Assembly (NCBI GenBank): GCA_013372875.1
Contig: JABXIW010000436.1
Location: forward strand, 1 to 29,637
Direction of reading: 5' to 3'
From: Gammaproteobacteria bacterium
GTDB taxonomy: Bacteria > Pseudomonadota > Gammaproteobacteria > Enterobacterales > Kangiellaceae
Length of the DNA stretch: 29,637 nt
The translations under genes were made by a program, and so were the position numbers. This document shows, piece after piece, positions 7,852-16,333 of this stretch (position 1 is its first letter; each line of letters begins with the position of its first letter). A model generated the notes under the pieces. That model saw nothing but the letters and a program-made list of their open reading frames with translations, was not told the origin of the DNA and did not search any database.

Positions 7852-8169
7852 TCAGTTAGTAAGTATGAAGTAAATCAGCAATATTAAAGCCCATAACCAT
7901 TGTAATGAATAACAAACTCTTAACTTATTAAAAGCTCTTTGCTTTGTTGAATCTATAACACTTTTATAATAACCACCTAGAATCAATTCACCACGGAAGG
8001 ATAAAGCAATTCCTGTGGTTAGGAATGGGATGGGGCTTCCATAGCGCTTAAATAAATCTAAATGCTCTTTTTTCAGTATAGAAAGCACTTTAACTTCAAA
8101 ATAAGTTGCAAAAACTAAAATCAATACAAATGTAACGAAGAAATACCAAAAGTCCATGTATGGATCCAC
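7852..8169 (-). CDS. Small two-TM membrane protein, paralogue B
   Basis: A 105-residue protein of unknown function. A hydrophobic N-terminal segment (about 7-24) is followed by a charged stretch with 'LKKEHLDLFKRYGSP' (33-47), a central 'LILGGYYKSVID' (62-73) and a C-terminal membrane segment (about 85-103). The layout, two TM helices with a basic cytoplasmic middle, recalls small UspB-like membrane proteins, but I do not claim that family. The 'ILGG.YK' motif and the layout are shared with the next upstream gene, so the two look like tandem paralogues. The start is GTG at 8169; an in-frame ATG at 8157 is a realistic alternative. It begins 15 nt after the upstream stop. Confidence 0.6.
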   Translation of the reverse strand: MDPYMDFWYFFVTFVLILVFATYFEVKVLSILKKEHLDLFKRYGSPIPFLTTGIALSFRGELILGGYYKSVIDSTKQRAFNKLRVCYSLQWLWALILLIYFILTN

Positions 8170-8184
8170 TTTCTTTTAAAAGAA

Positions 8185-8487
8185 TTAAATTACGACAGAA
8201 TAAAAGCCCATGGCCAAAAAAGAAATAATTGTAAATATATAGGTTAATCTTAACCTCCTTGGATATTTATGGTCTTTTTGTTCTAGTATGTCTTTATATT
8301 CGCCGCCTAAAATAAATCCGCCAACCATAGAAAAAGGCATTATTATATTCAGTTGGGGAACAGAAGAATCAACATGCTCATCATATATATGGCGATAATT
8401 ACGATATATGTTATCAATCACTATCGATTCATAGTGACTGATAACCATAGATATAAAAAACCATAAATAAAGATGATTGCTATCCAC
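8185..8487 (-). CDS. Small two-TM membrane protein, paralogue A
   Basis: A 100-residue hypothetical protein. It has a hydrophobic N-terminus (about 6-17), a middle with 'NIYRNYRHIYDEHVD' (26-40), a 'GGFILGGEYKDIL' motif (56-68) and a C-terminal membrane helix (about 83-99). Both 'ILGG.YK' and the basic 'RRLRLTY' before the last helix align with the following gene. It starts with GTG two bases after the stop of the beta-barrel gene, so it is probably translationally coupled to it. No function can be assigned from sequence. Confidence 0.6.
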   Translation of the reverse strand: MDSNHLYLWFFISMVISHYESIVIDNIYRNYRHIYDEHVDSSVPQLNIIMPFSMVGGFILGGEYKDILEQKDHKYPRRLRLTYIFTIISFLAMGFYSVVI

Positions 8488-8489
8488 AT

Positions 8490-9713
8490 TTAAAAATATT
8501 TCTCTAAACTAATCCCAATATAGTCGTCATTACGGAACGGGTAGAAAATCGACTCTTGTGGCTGGTTTTCATCAAAACCGGTAAAATAGCGTGCTTCCAA
8601 AATGATTTTCCAGCTATCACCAATACGGCGAGAAGCCTCTAAATTAATAAACTTCTGCCCTTCTTCACTATGTGAATAGCCCAGTAAGGCTTCGGTGGAT
8701 TGCACATCGTTCATTGCTAAACGAAAGCCTGTGACGATTGAATCTTGGCTTTGAAAGCCGCCGCCAATAAAGTCACGACTATCGGTTTGGTACTCCAAAA
8801 TCATACCCAAATCGATGCCGCTTTCTTTGATGTCATAAAACGAATATTCAAATCCAGCAACCGCCGCCCAATATCGATCACTATCAAACCCTGAGCGCGA
8901 AATGGCTTCGAGTTTCCACAGCCAAGCATCAATCGTCGCTTGTAGATCAATACTGGTTTGATCGATGGTCACATAAAGCGGACGCAGCATTGGGTTGAAT
9001 GGGTTACTGCTATCGACTACAAACAATGGCTCCCGACTGGTTCCTGAGAAATGAGAAACGCCTAGTTCCCAGTCACCAATCGAGCGTGACCAGCGGATCG
9101 CTGCATCTAAATTATGTTCTTCATCAGAACTGGCATAAAGCGGATTATCGGTATCCACCTCGAGCGGAAAGCGCAAACGACCATCTAAACCTGCAAAGGT
9201 GCGCTCGCGAAAATAAGGCAAAACAAATAATTCTAATAAACCCCAATCCTGCTCAGTCATGAGGTGTAGCATTGGCTGACCGAGCTTATCTTCACCATCA
9301 ATATTTTCCACAAAGTCGGTTTGATTGATGATGTCTACTAGGTGCTGCGACTCAGCTACGCCCCAGTAAACCTTTCCAATCCCCGCTTTCAGCTCCCACT
9401 CGTCCCCCACATAATTGAACATCAATTCACGAATATCACCATGGGTACGCTCCGAATCTTCACTATCCCAACGGAAGAATGGCTTGAAAGTCACCGACCA
9501 GTCGGCATCTTCCCATTCATGGTAATACTCAGGCTCAAAGGCCAGTGAGAAATTTTGATTGGACTGACCAAAGTCAGCATCTTGAGTAAAGAAACGTCCT
9601 TCGGCTTGGATTTGTCCCGACCATTCACCTGCACTACTAACAGGCGCGAATGTGGCGATAGTAACACCAACTGCAAAGGATAGGCTTTTGAAACGAGTTC
9701 TTGTGGTTGCCAT
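8490..9713 (-). CDS. Predicted outer-membrane beta-barrel protein
   Basis: A 407-residue secreted protein of unknown role. A signal peptide covers about residues 1-28 (hydrophobic 'LSFAVGVTIATFA', cleavage after SSA). The mature chain is made of alternating-polarity strands rich in Trp, Tyr and Phe, such as 'WSVTFKPFFRWDSED' and 'WKIILEARYFTGFD', and ends in 'GISLEKYF'. The C-terminal Phe is the usual BAM recognition signature. A conserved-looking loop, 'KVYWGVAESQHLVDIINQTD' (114-133), resembles porin-like proteins I have seen in other marine bacteria; DUF1302-like is possible but unproven. First gene of a three-gene minus-strand set with the two small membrane proteins. No strong ribosome site is visible. 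Confidence 0.75.
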   Translation of the reverse strand: MATTRTRFKSLSFAVGVTIATFAPVSSAGEWSGQIQAEGRFFTQDADFGQSNQNFSLAFEPEYYHEWEDADWSVTFKPFFRWDSEDSERTHGDIRELMFNYVGDEWELKAGIGKVYWGVAESQHLVDIINQTDFVENIDGEDKLGQPMLHLMTEQDWGLLELFVLPYFRERTFAGLDGRLRFPLEVDTDNPLYASSDEEHNLDAAIRWSRSIGDWELGVSHFSGTSREPLFVVDSSNPFNPMLRPLYVTIDQTSIDLQATIDAWLWKLEAISRSGFDSDRYWAAVAGFEYSFYDIKESGIDLGMILEYQTDSRDFIGGGFQSQDSIVTGFRLAMNDVQSTEALLGYSHSEEGQKFINLEASRRIGDSWKIILEARYFTGFDENQPQESIFYPFRNDDYIGISLEKYF

Positions 9714-9948
9714 TTTATTTAGATACCAAATGGTTTGTTATTAACTGTATTTTAGTAGTAGCTTTAACAAAAAGCCATAGCACCAGTCCTTGCAAGAGGA
9801 TTCAATTCTTTTTCAAGCAGTGGAATCTTTCACATTTTAGCCACAATAAGATCGTGCATTTTTTAACCAATATGCTACATTGAAGCTAAGTCTTGCTGAA
9901 ATGCTTTAGCAGAAAAATTAAGCGCAAGGTGAAGATTTAGGTAATGAT

Positions 9949-10248
9949 ATGGCTAGTTCTTTAACTCCACAAAGAGGCCATTGGTATAAACGACCAGACC
10001 TCAATGATGTTTTTGAAGTTGTCGCAATTGACGATGACGAAGGCACTATTGAGATCCAATATTTCAATGGCGAAATCGAGGAACTGGATATATCTAGCTG
10101 GGAACAACTGCATATAGCAGGTGCAGCGCCACCAGAAGATTGGTCTGGCGCCTTAGAAGTTGATCGTTATGCCATCAATGATAGAGTCAGTGACTCTCCT
10201 ACCAGTCTTGATGATGCGCTCAATCACCTAGACTTCAACGAATACTAA
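9949..10248 (+). CDS. Small conserved acidic protein of unknown function
   Basis: A 99-residue, strongly acidic, apparently cytosolic protein without signal peptide or membrane segment. 'HWYKRPDLNDVFEVVAID' (11-28) followed by 'GTIEIQYFNGEIEELD' (31-46) suggests a small beta-barrel with a 'what you weigh is what it binds' type of compact fold, but no catalytic motif is seen. 'PPEDWSGALEVDRY' (61-74) looks like the family signature; I recall similar short proteins across gammaproteobacteria, annotated only as a DUF. An AGG-type ribosome site lies before the ATG. It stands 66 bases upstream of ung on the same strand and may share its transcript. Confidence 0.7.
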   Translation: MASSLTPQRGHWYKRPDLNDVFEVVAIDDDEGTIEIQYFNGEIEELDISSWEQLHIAGAAPPEDWSGALEVDRYAINDRVSDSPTSLDDALNHLDFNEY

Positions 10249-10314
10249 GATTTACTTTTTCAAATAAGCCGATATAGTAATTCGCTACTTTTATAGCATT
10301 ATTTTGGCGATCCC

Positions 10315-10986
10315 ATGGCTACTCCACAAAACTGGCAACAAGCGCTACAAGGCTTAAAGCGAGAGTCCTTTTACCAAGAGATCACTCAGTTTGTGCAAAC
10401 CGAAAGAGCCAATGGCAAAACCATCTATCCAGCCAAAAAAAAGGTTTTTCAAGCACTAAATTCCACCCCATTTGATCAAGTAAAAGTGGTGATACTGGGT
10501 CAAGATCCTTATCACGGACCCAATCAAGCTAATGGCTTATGCTTTTCCGTAAATAAAGAGATCCCGCTGCCACCGTCACTAAGAAACATTTATAAAGAAA
10601 TTGAACAAGATCTTGGCTGTGAAATGCCGAGGCACGGCGATCTAAGCCATTGGGCAAAACAAGGGGTTTTGCTACTTAATGCGGTGCTGACAGTCGAAGA
10701 TGGCCAAGCAGGCTCTCACGCCAATCGTGGCTGGGAGAAAGTTACCGACAGCATTATTCAAAGCCTTAATCAACTGGATCATTCAGTCGTTTTTCTGCTT
10801 TGGGGAGCCTATGCGCAAAAAAAATCGTCTTTAATTGATAGTAAGCACCATATTTTAAAAGCTCCCCACCCGTCACCACTGTCCGCCCATCGAGGATTCT
10901 TCGGTTGTAAACATTTTTCAAAATGCAATCAAATACTTGTAGAACATGGACAAACGCCTATACAATGGGCGCTAGAGCAGGATTGA
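10315..10986 (+). CDS. ung: Uracil-DNA glycosylase, family 1
   Basis: Removes uracil from DNA as the first step of base-excision repair. The 223-residue length is standard. The water-activating motif 'GQDPYHGPNQANGLCFSV' starts at residue 62 with catalytic D64 and H67. The minor-groove/leucine-loop motif 'HPSPLSAHRGFFG' starts at H185, the second catalytic histidine. 'LLLNAVLTVE' (119-128) is the uracil-binding Asn strand. The ribosome site before the ATG is weak (GGCGA). A monocistronic or two-gene transcript with the preceding small gene is likely. Confidence 0.97.
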   Translation: MATPQNWQQALQGLKRESFYQEITQFVQTERANGKTIYPAKKKVFQALNSTPFDQVKVVILGQDPYHGPNQANGLCFSVNKEIPLPPSLRNIYKEIEQDLGCEMPRHGDLSHWAKQGVLLLNAVLTVEDGQAGSHANRGWEKVTDSIIQSLNQLDHSVVFLLWGAYAQKKSSLIDSKHHILKAPHPSPLSAHRGFFGCKHFSKCNQILVEHGQTPIQWALEQD

Positions 10987-11038
10987 GTCTGCTCAGAGGG
11001 TAGCTATAAAATTATCCAAGGAAGAAATCAACAACAGT

Positions 11039-11980
11039 ATGATTTTTAGGGTTTTATTTAAAATCTGTGTTCTTATCGCGTGCTTATTTTTAAGCGCGGT
11101 TTTTGCTGCGCATGATGAAAAGCCTCAAATCATTATCCTTGCAAAAAATTTTTCCGGGCATACCTCTAATATAGCCAAAAGCATCGAGCTTTCTGAATTA
11201 ACTTCTAAATACGTTATCAACTCCGAAAGTCTTGAGAATTGGACTTCAGATCAAAACCCTGCTTTATACGTAGCGCTGGGAATCGATGCCCTATCTGCTT
11301 TGCAAAGCAATGGCGTTAAGCAGCCCGTTCTGACTGGCTTGATAACTTCAAGTCAATGGATAGCCTTTAAAACAAAAAATCCTAACACTAATTTCAGCGC
11401 CATTTTTTACGACCCTGATTTAGCAAAACAACTAATCCTGACAAAAGCCATAGCACCGCTAACGAAATCCATCGGCATTATGCATTCGGAGCAATATCGA
11501 ATTGATGAAGAAGTTTTAAACAAAGTCAGTAAACAGATTGAATTGCAGTTAGACATTAGTATCAATAATTCAAGTGACGACTTCACTAGTAATTATGCCG
11601 AGCTTTCGCATAACAATGACGCCACTTTACTAATTCCCGATCGCGCTAACTTTAATCGAAACACCATCCCCAAGGCCATTCTTACCAGCTATCGCCAAGG
11701 CAAGTTAACAATCGGGTATTCTAAAGGCACAGTAAAGTCAGGCGCTCTAGCAACCAGCTACACCAGCACTACAGATTATACTCAAGACTTAATAAATGCT
11801 GCTCAGTCTTTACTCTCTGGGAAAGTCACTAAAACAAACCGCTTTAGTAATTTATTCTCCGTAGAAATCAATCGTGAAGTAGCCAAGTCATTAGGAATAG
11901 TGCTGCCATCCAATAGCGATATTGAACAAAGCATTCAAGAAACCTTGGCGAAAATAACTTCAGGAAAACTCGATGAGTAA
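11039..11980 (+). CDS. Periplasmic binding protein, ABC_sub_bind (TrpX-like) family
   Basis: A 313-residue exported protein. The signal peptide is about residues 1-23 ('ICVLIACLFLSAVFA', cleavage near AVFA-AH). The mature part has the two-lobed alternating beta/alpha pattern of the ABC_sub_bind family (PF04392): 'ALYVALGIDALSAL' (about 75-88), 'KSIGIMHSEQYRIDEE', 'ATLLIPDRANFNRNTIP' and the typical ending 'FSVEINREVAKSLGIVLP' (about 279-296). Known relatives bind amino acids or related small molecules for ABC importers, but no permease or ATPase gene is near. Instead the stop overlaps the start of a membrane sensor-like gene by 8 bases, which suggests a sensing role. The ligand is unknown. 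AAGGA is 16 nt before the ATG, unusually far. Confidence 0.78.
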   Translation: MIFRVLFKICVLIACLFLSAVFAAHDEKPQIIILAKNFSGHTSNIAKSIELSELTSKYVINSESLENWTSDQNPALYVALGIDALSALQSNGVKQPVLTGLITSSQWIAFKTKNPNTNFSAIFYDPDLAKQLILTKAIAPLTKSIGIMHSEQYRIDEEVLNKVSKQIELQLDISINNSSDDFTSNYAELSHNNDATLLIPDRANFNRNTIPKAILTSYRQGKLTIGYSKGTVKSGALATSYTSTTDYTQDLINAAQSLLSGKVTKTNRFSNLFSVEINREVAKSLGIVLPSNSDIEQSIQETLAKITSGKLDE

Positions 11981-13712
11981 AGGCCGATTAAGTTCCGTTA
12001 GTCGAGGGCTAATTGCTTACTCCCTTTTTTCCATTGGCGTTATCGTTATTTTTAATTTATACATCTTTAAAGATAATCAGCAAGATTACAGTAACAACCA
12101 GCAAAATACCGCTAACTCTTTAATTACAGCAATCGAAGCAAGAGTTGAGCTTCCTTTATTGGTTGCCGATAACGAAACCATTCAAGCTGAACTTAGCAAA
12201 ATTGAATTAGCGCCAGATATTATTTTGGTCGAAGTTAAAGATAATAAAGATGCATTAGTTGCTAGCAAATATAATTCCGAAAATGGATCTGGAAATATCA
12301 ATGAACAGCGATTTATGGAAAAAAATATTTTAAATAAGCCAGATACCACAGACTTTGAAGATATATTTTCTGATGACACAATTGAGTTAGAGAATCAAAT
12401 TATTGGCAGTGTCAAAGTTTATTTAAATGCTTATGATGCATTAAGCACATATCGTAACAATAGTTTCATTGTTAGCTATAACCTATTGCTCATTGTTCTG
12501 ATGATATTTATGGCTTACTTATACTTTAAACAAGCGCAAGTACAAAAAAAGAAAGTTAATCAAATTTCCTCAATGCTAGCCGATAATAAGTTAAGTTATT
12601 TTGAGCAAAGCACCTCGTCTGAACTAAACGAGCTCTACTCAAGTGCCGCAAAAGCCGTTGATAGACTATCGAAACAAAGCTATCAACTGGCTAATTTAAA
12701 GCAAGAGATTCAGTACGCCCGCGAAGATTCTAACTTAGAACTGCATAAGTTTTTAGAGTTTTTAATTAACTCGAAAAAAGTTGAGCTTGATGAAAACTTA
12801 ACGGTATTTTCACAATCAGTACTGAGCTCGCGAAGCGAAGAAAAATCGCTAGTAAATATTGGTCGTTCCTTGAGCTCTGCGATAGCTATGCACTCTGAGC
12901 TATTGAGTAAGAACAACGTTACAGTTTTTGATAATATATTAAACAAACTGCAGGATTTTAGTGTTTTTCTTGATAGGAAGTTGTTCCATCAATTTCTTAA
13001 CTTGCTTGTTGAGCAGTTGATACAGTTATGCAAAAACTCGGAGATTAATGTCAATGCTGATATCAATCGTCTGCAAGATGATTCAAATATCCTAAGATTG
13101 TCATTCGAATCCTCATCACCCGCTTTTAAAAAAGCTCTAGAGATGCAAAGCTTGTTTGAATTCGTTCCTCAAGCTCACAGCAACATCGGCGAAAACAACT
13201 CTTCCTTTATCGCTTGTAAGCACCTAGTGCAAAAAGCTGGCGGTGACTATATCTTCCTAAAAGAAGAAATTCGTTTTGAATTTCCAGTTTTGATTGAAAA
13301 AAATTACGTAGCTACCAGTAACTTATCCCTTATCAAACCACTAGAAGAGAAGCGCTCAATATTAGTTTTTGATTCGGACCCAACAGAACGAATTGTGCTG
13401 ATGGGTTATTTAACTAAGTTTGGACAAAACGCAGATAAGGCGACAACTAAGCAAGTGGTTTTACAAAAATTAAGACATAATCACTTTGATATATTGTGCG
13501 TCAACTCAGAATTCTTTTCCGATCAAGATCCTTACTTCTTAACCAATTTTAAAAGCGAGTATCTTGCAATTGAAAACCCGCCATTGCTATTAGTTATTTC
13601 GAGCAATAAGAAAATCATCAAAAATGATTATTTCAAATCCTTTAATGCCAAGCTACTGCATAAGCCCATTGATTTGAAACAGCTTGAAAGATTTTTGATA
13701 CAATTAACTTAA
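11973..13712 (+). CDS. Membrane-bound degenerate hybrid histidine kinase (pseudokinase plus pseudo-receiver)
   Basis: A 579-residue protein with TM1 at about 13-31, a periplasmic region at 32-163, TM2 at about 165-185, a HAMP/coiled-coil-like stretch at about 186-255, a kinase-like region at about 256-440 and a receiver-like domain at 461-579. The ATPase domain is recognisable from 'LFEFVPQAHS' (393-402) and 'ACKHLVQKAGG' (414-424), the counterparts of the usual F-box and of the helix after the G2 box. But no H-box (S-H-E-x-R-x-P) is seen, the Mg-binding Asn of the N-box is replaced by Glu (NLLVEQ, E347), and the DxGxG and GxGLG loops are lost. In the receiver, D467/D469 and K564 are kept but the phosphoacceptor position is Asn (ILCVNSEF, N511). 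Likely a binding-protein-coupled sensor that signals without phosphotransfer. Confidence 0.75.
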   Translation: MSKGRLSSVSRGLIAYSLFSIGVIVIFNLYIFKDNQQDYSNNQQNTANSLITAIEARVELPLLVADNETIQAELSKIELAPDIILVEVKDNKDALVASKYNSENGSGNINEQRFMEKNILNKPDTTDFEDIFSDDTIELENQIIGSVKVYLNAYDALSTYRNNSFIVSYNLLLIVLMIFMAYLYFKQAQVQKKKVNQISSMLADNKLSYFEQSTSSELNELYSSAAKAVDRLSKQSYQLANLKQEIQYAREDSNLELHKFLEFLINSKKVELDENLTVFSQSVLSSRSEEKSLVNIGRSLSSAIAMHSELLSKNNVTVFDNILNKLQDFSVFLDRKLFHQFLNLLVEQLIQLCKNSEINVNADINRLQDDSNILRLSFESSSPAFKKALEMQSLFEFVPQAHSNIGENNSSFIACKHLVQKAGGDYIFLKEEIRFEFPVLIEKNYVATSNLSLIKPLEEKRSILVFDSDPTERIVLMGYLTKFGQNADKATTKQVVLQKLRHNHFDILCVNSEFFSDQDPYFLTNFKSEYLAIENPPLLLVISSNKKIIKNDYFKSFNAKLLHKPIDLKQLERFLIQLT

Positions 13713-15086
13713 TAAGCGCTTCAATACTTTTTTGTAATCATCCATAATTTCTAGTTCTCGCCGATGACGACCATCAACTATAACTTGTCGTCCCCTTACC
13801 CAAACCGAAGCAACGGCTGGCTCGACTTGTTGGTTAAAGATCAGACTATCAAGTAACTGATCATCTTGTTTTTCAAATAATGCCATGGACTGATTGTTGA
13901 GCTCGATAAAATCGGCCTTTTTGCCAATGCCGATAGAACCAGCTTGATTATCCAAACTCTGAGCACCGCCTTTTGCCGCTTGTGTCCAAAGCCAGTGACC
14001 ATTAGAGCTATATTCGCCTTCCGTTAAGACGGTTCGATTATGGCTCATTAAGCGGTTTTGGTACTCAAGCCAGCGTAACTCTTCAGTCGCATTAACTGAA
14101 ATATGACTATCACTACCAACACCCCATTGCCCTTGCTGTGATTTATAGTCTTGCATAGCAAAAAAGCCATCACCTAAATTGCCCTCGGTGGTGGTACAAA
14201 TCGAAACCACTGCTTTCGAATCCGCAACTGCTTTGACTTCTTCTTTAGTCATATGGGTAGCATGGACCAAACACCAGCGCTGGTTCAGATCAAAATTATT
14301 CGCTAACCACTCAACTGGTCTTTGCTGATAAAAGTTAGTGCAGTCTTCGACTTCTTTTAATTGCTCAGCAATATGAATATGAATAGGCGCTTTTGAATCA
14401 AGCGAATCCAAATGGCCGATAGCAAAAGCAATATCCGCTTGATTAACCGCTCGTAATGAATGCGGCGCTATGCCAAAGTTTTGTCCATAGTCACCAGCGA
14501 GTTTGCTCACTGAATCGAGTAAATGGGCATAGGCGGTTTGATCATGAATAAAGCGTTTTTGCCCTTCATTTGGTGATTGCTCGCCAAATCCGCTGTAACG
14601 ATAGAATACGGGAAGCAAAGTAGTGTTGATACCGGTGTTTTTCGCAGCCTCAAAAATTCGCTGCGACATTTCCGCAGGATTAGCATAATGCTGGCCTTTA
14701 ATATCATGGTGTAAATAGTGGAACTCGCCAACTGAAGTATAACCCGCTTTAAGCATCTGCATATAAAGCGCGCTGGCGATAGCTTCTAAATCCTCTGGGG
14801 TAATTTTGCCCACAAAATCATACATAATTTTGCGCCATGACCAGAAAGAGTCGTTACCCGCACCGCTCTGTTCAGCAAGTCCTGCCATAGCCCATTGAAA
14901 GGCATGGGAATGGTTATTGACCATTCCCGGGATCAGCGAACCATAGATGATGTCGCCGCTAAAATCAGGCGTAATTTCCGATTGAGGTTTAATTTCTTGG
15001 ATAACCCCATTAGAATCTATATCCAACAGCGCATCGCGGACCCAACCTTGGTCCAGCAGAATATGTTTGGCAAAAATTTGCTTCAT
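13704..15086 (-). CDS. hutF: Formimidoylglutamate deiminase
   Basis: An amidohydrolase-superfamily enzyme that converts N-formimidoyl-L-glutamate to N-formyl-L-glutamate and ammonia, the fourth step of the five-step histidine route. It has 460 residues. The metal site is H59-x-H61 in 'MVNNHSHAFQ', H238 in 'HIHIAEQ', H275 in 'CLVHATHMT' and D326 in 'GVGSDSH'. 'FGIAPHSLRAV' (204-214) and 'EFHYLHH' (121-127) are family-typical. Its 3' end overlaps the kinase-like gene by 9 bases tail-to-tail, and its 5' end is 42 bases from hutI, divergently. No HutC-type palindrome is visible in that short gap. Guanine/cytosine deaminases are more distant; the hut context and partner HutG support the call. Confidence 0.94.
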   Translation of the reverse strand: MKQIFAKHILLDQGWVRDALLDIDSNGVIQEIKPQSEITPDFSGDIIYGSLIPGMVNNHSHAFQWAMAGLAEQSGAGNDSFWSWRKIMYDFVGKITPEDLEAIASALYMQMLKAGYTSVGEFHYLHHDIKGQHYANPAEMSQRIFEAAKNTGINTTLLPVFYRYSGFGEQSPNEGQKRFIHDQTAYAHLLDSVSKLAGDYGQNFGIAPHSLRAVNQADIAFAIGHLDSLDSKAPIHIHIAEQLKEVEDCTNFYQQRPVEWLANNFDLNQRWCLVHATHMTKEEVKAVADSKAVVSICTTTEGNLGDGFFAMQDYKSQQGQWGVGSDSHISVNATEELRWLEYQNRLMSHNRTVLTEGEYSSNGHWLWTQAAKGGAQSLDNQAGSIGIGKKADFIELNNQSMALFEKQDDQLLDSLIFNQQVEPAVASVWVRGRQVIVDGRHRRELEIMDDYKKVLKRLLS

Positions 15087-15128
15087 CGCAGCGTAACACT
15101 ATGACCATTAATAGCTTGGGATCATAAT

Positions 15129-16331
15129 ATGAGTGAGCAGGAAACTAAACCATTTGATCGATTAATTCGTAATATCAATATTGCGACTATGGCCAGTAAG
15201 GACGATTACGGCATCATCGAAAACGGTGCTGTGGGAATTAACGATGGGATCATAGCTTATGTAGGAGCTGATACAGCTAATCTGACTGGAGATCTGGAGA
15301 CCGATGGCGAAGGCGAATGGTTATTGCCAGGTTTAATCGATTGCCACACTCACTTGGTTTATGGCGGCAATCGCGCCAACGAATTCGAAATGCGCTTAAA
15401 TGGCGCTTCTTATGAAGAAATTGCCAAAGCTGGCGGCGGCATTCTTTCCAGTGTTAACGCCACTCGTGAAACCAGCGAAACCGACTTGTTTATTGCTTCA
15501 GCGCATCGAATTCAAGATTTAATGGCCGAGGGCGTTACCACCATTGAAATAAAATCAGGCTATGGCCTAGATCTGGAAACCGAGCTTAAAATGCTGCGCG
15601 TAGCTAAGCGCTTAGGTGATGCCTACCCTGTTCGAGTTGTGCCAACTTTCTTGGGCGCTCATGCTCTGCCACCAGAATATGCTGAAAATAGCGATGGATA
15701 TATTGATTTAGTCTGCAATCAAATGATCCCAGCAGTTGCCAAAGAAGAGCTGGCGGATTCTGTCGATGTATTTTGTGAGAATATTGGCTTTAGTTATGCA
15801 CAAACCGAGAAAGTCTTTCAAGCTGCCAAAGCCCATGGCTTAAAAGTAAAGCTGCATGCAGAGCAACTGTCCGATCAAAATGGCGCCTCGCTAGTAGCTC
15901 AATATAATGGTCTATCCGCCGATCACTTGGAGTATTTATCGCAAAACTCCATTGAGAAAATGGCCAAGGCAGGTACCGTGGCTACTTTATTGCCCGGCGC
16001 CTATTACTTTTTACGCGAAACCAAATTACCGCCGATACAAGCACTGCGCGATGCTGGCGTGCCCATGGCGATTGCCACCGATCATAACCCTGGAACTTCG
16101 CCCTGCTTATCGTTGTTATTAATGCTGAATATGGCTTGCACTCTATTTAAAATGACGCCACTAGAAGCTCTGCAAGGCGTTACCATTAATGCCGCCAAAG
16201 CATTAGGTCTTGATAAAGAGATTGGCACTATTGAAGTGGGCAAACAAGCTGAATTAGTACTATGGGATATTGAGCACCCTAATCAGTTGAGTTATCAGTT
16301 TGGTAGTCACCATAAAAATAAGGTTCTGTAA
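15129..16331 (+). CDS. hutI: Imidazolonepropionase
   Basis: Hydrolyses 4-imidazolone-5-propionate to N-formimidoyl-L-glutamate, the third step of histidine degradation. It has 400 residues. Metal ligands: H73-x-H75 in 'DCHTHLVYGG', H243 in 'KLHAEQLSD' and D318 in 'ATDHNPGTSP'. 'GGGILSSVNATRE' (102-114) and 'EIKSGYGLDLETE' (140-152) are family motifs. GGGA is located about 8 nt before the ATG. The gene is divergent from hutF and directly followed (2 nt) by a DUF3592 gene, so its transcript probably carries both. Confidence 0.96.
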   Translation: MSEQETKPFDRLIRNINIATMASKDDYGIIENGAVGINDGIIAYVGADTANLTGDLETDGEGEWLLPGLIDCHTHLVYGGNRANEFEMRLNGASYEEIAKAGGGILSSVNATRETSETDLFIASAHRIQDLMAEGVTTIEIKSGYGLDLETELKMLRVAKRLGDAYPVRVVPTFLGAHALPPEYAENSDGYIDLVCNQMIPAVAKEELADSVDVFCENIGFSYAQTEKVFQAAKAHGLKVKLHAEQLSDQNGASLVAQYNGLSADHLEYLSQNSIEKMAKAGTVATLLPGAYYFLRETKLPPIQALRDAGVPMAIATDHNPGTSPCLSLLLMLNMACTLFKMTPLEALQGVTINAAKALGLDKEIGTIEVGKQAELVLWDIEHPNQLSYQFGSHHKNKVL

Positions 16332-16333
16332 CT

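Noticed and set aside
9701..9883. 60-residue plus-strand frame in the intergenic region before the small acidic protein
   Set aside because: No ribosome site, no recognisable composition or motif, and it overlaps the start of the beta-barrel gene. The 9714-9948 region otherwise shows nothing clear.
9893..9910. Hairpin GCTGAA / TTTAGC as a terminator
   Set aside because: The stem is short with a G-U pair and is followed by A residues, with no T-run on the plus strand.
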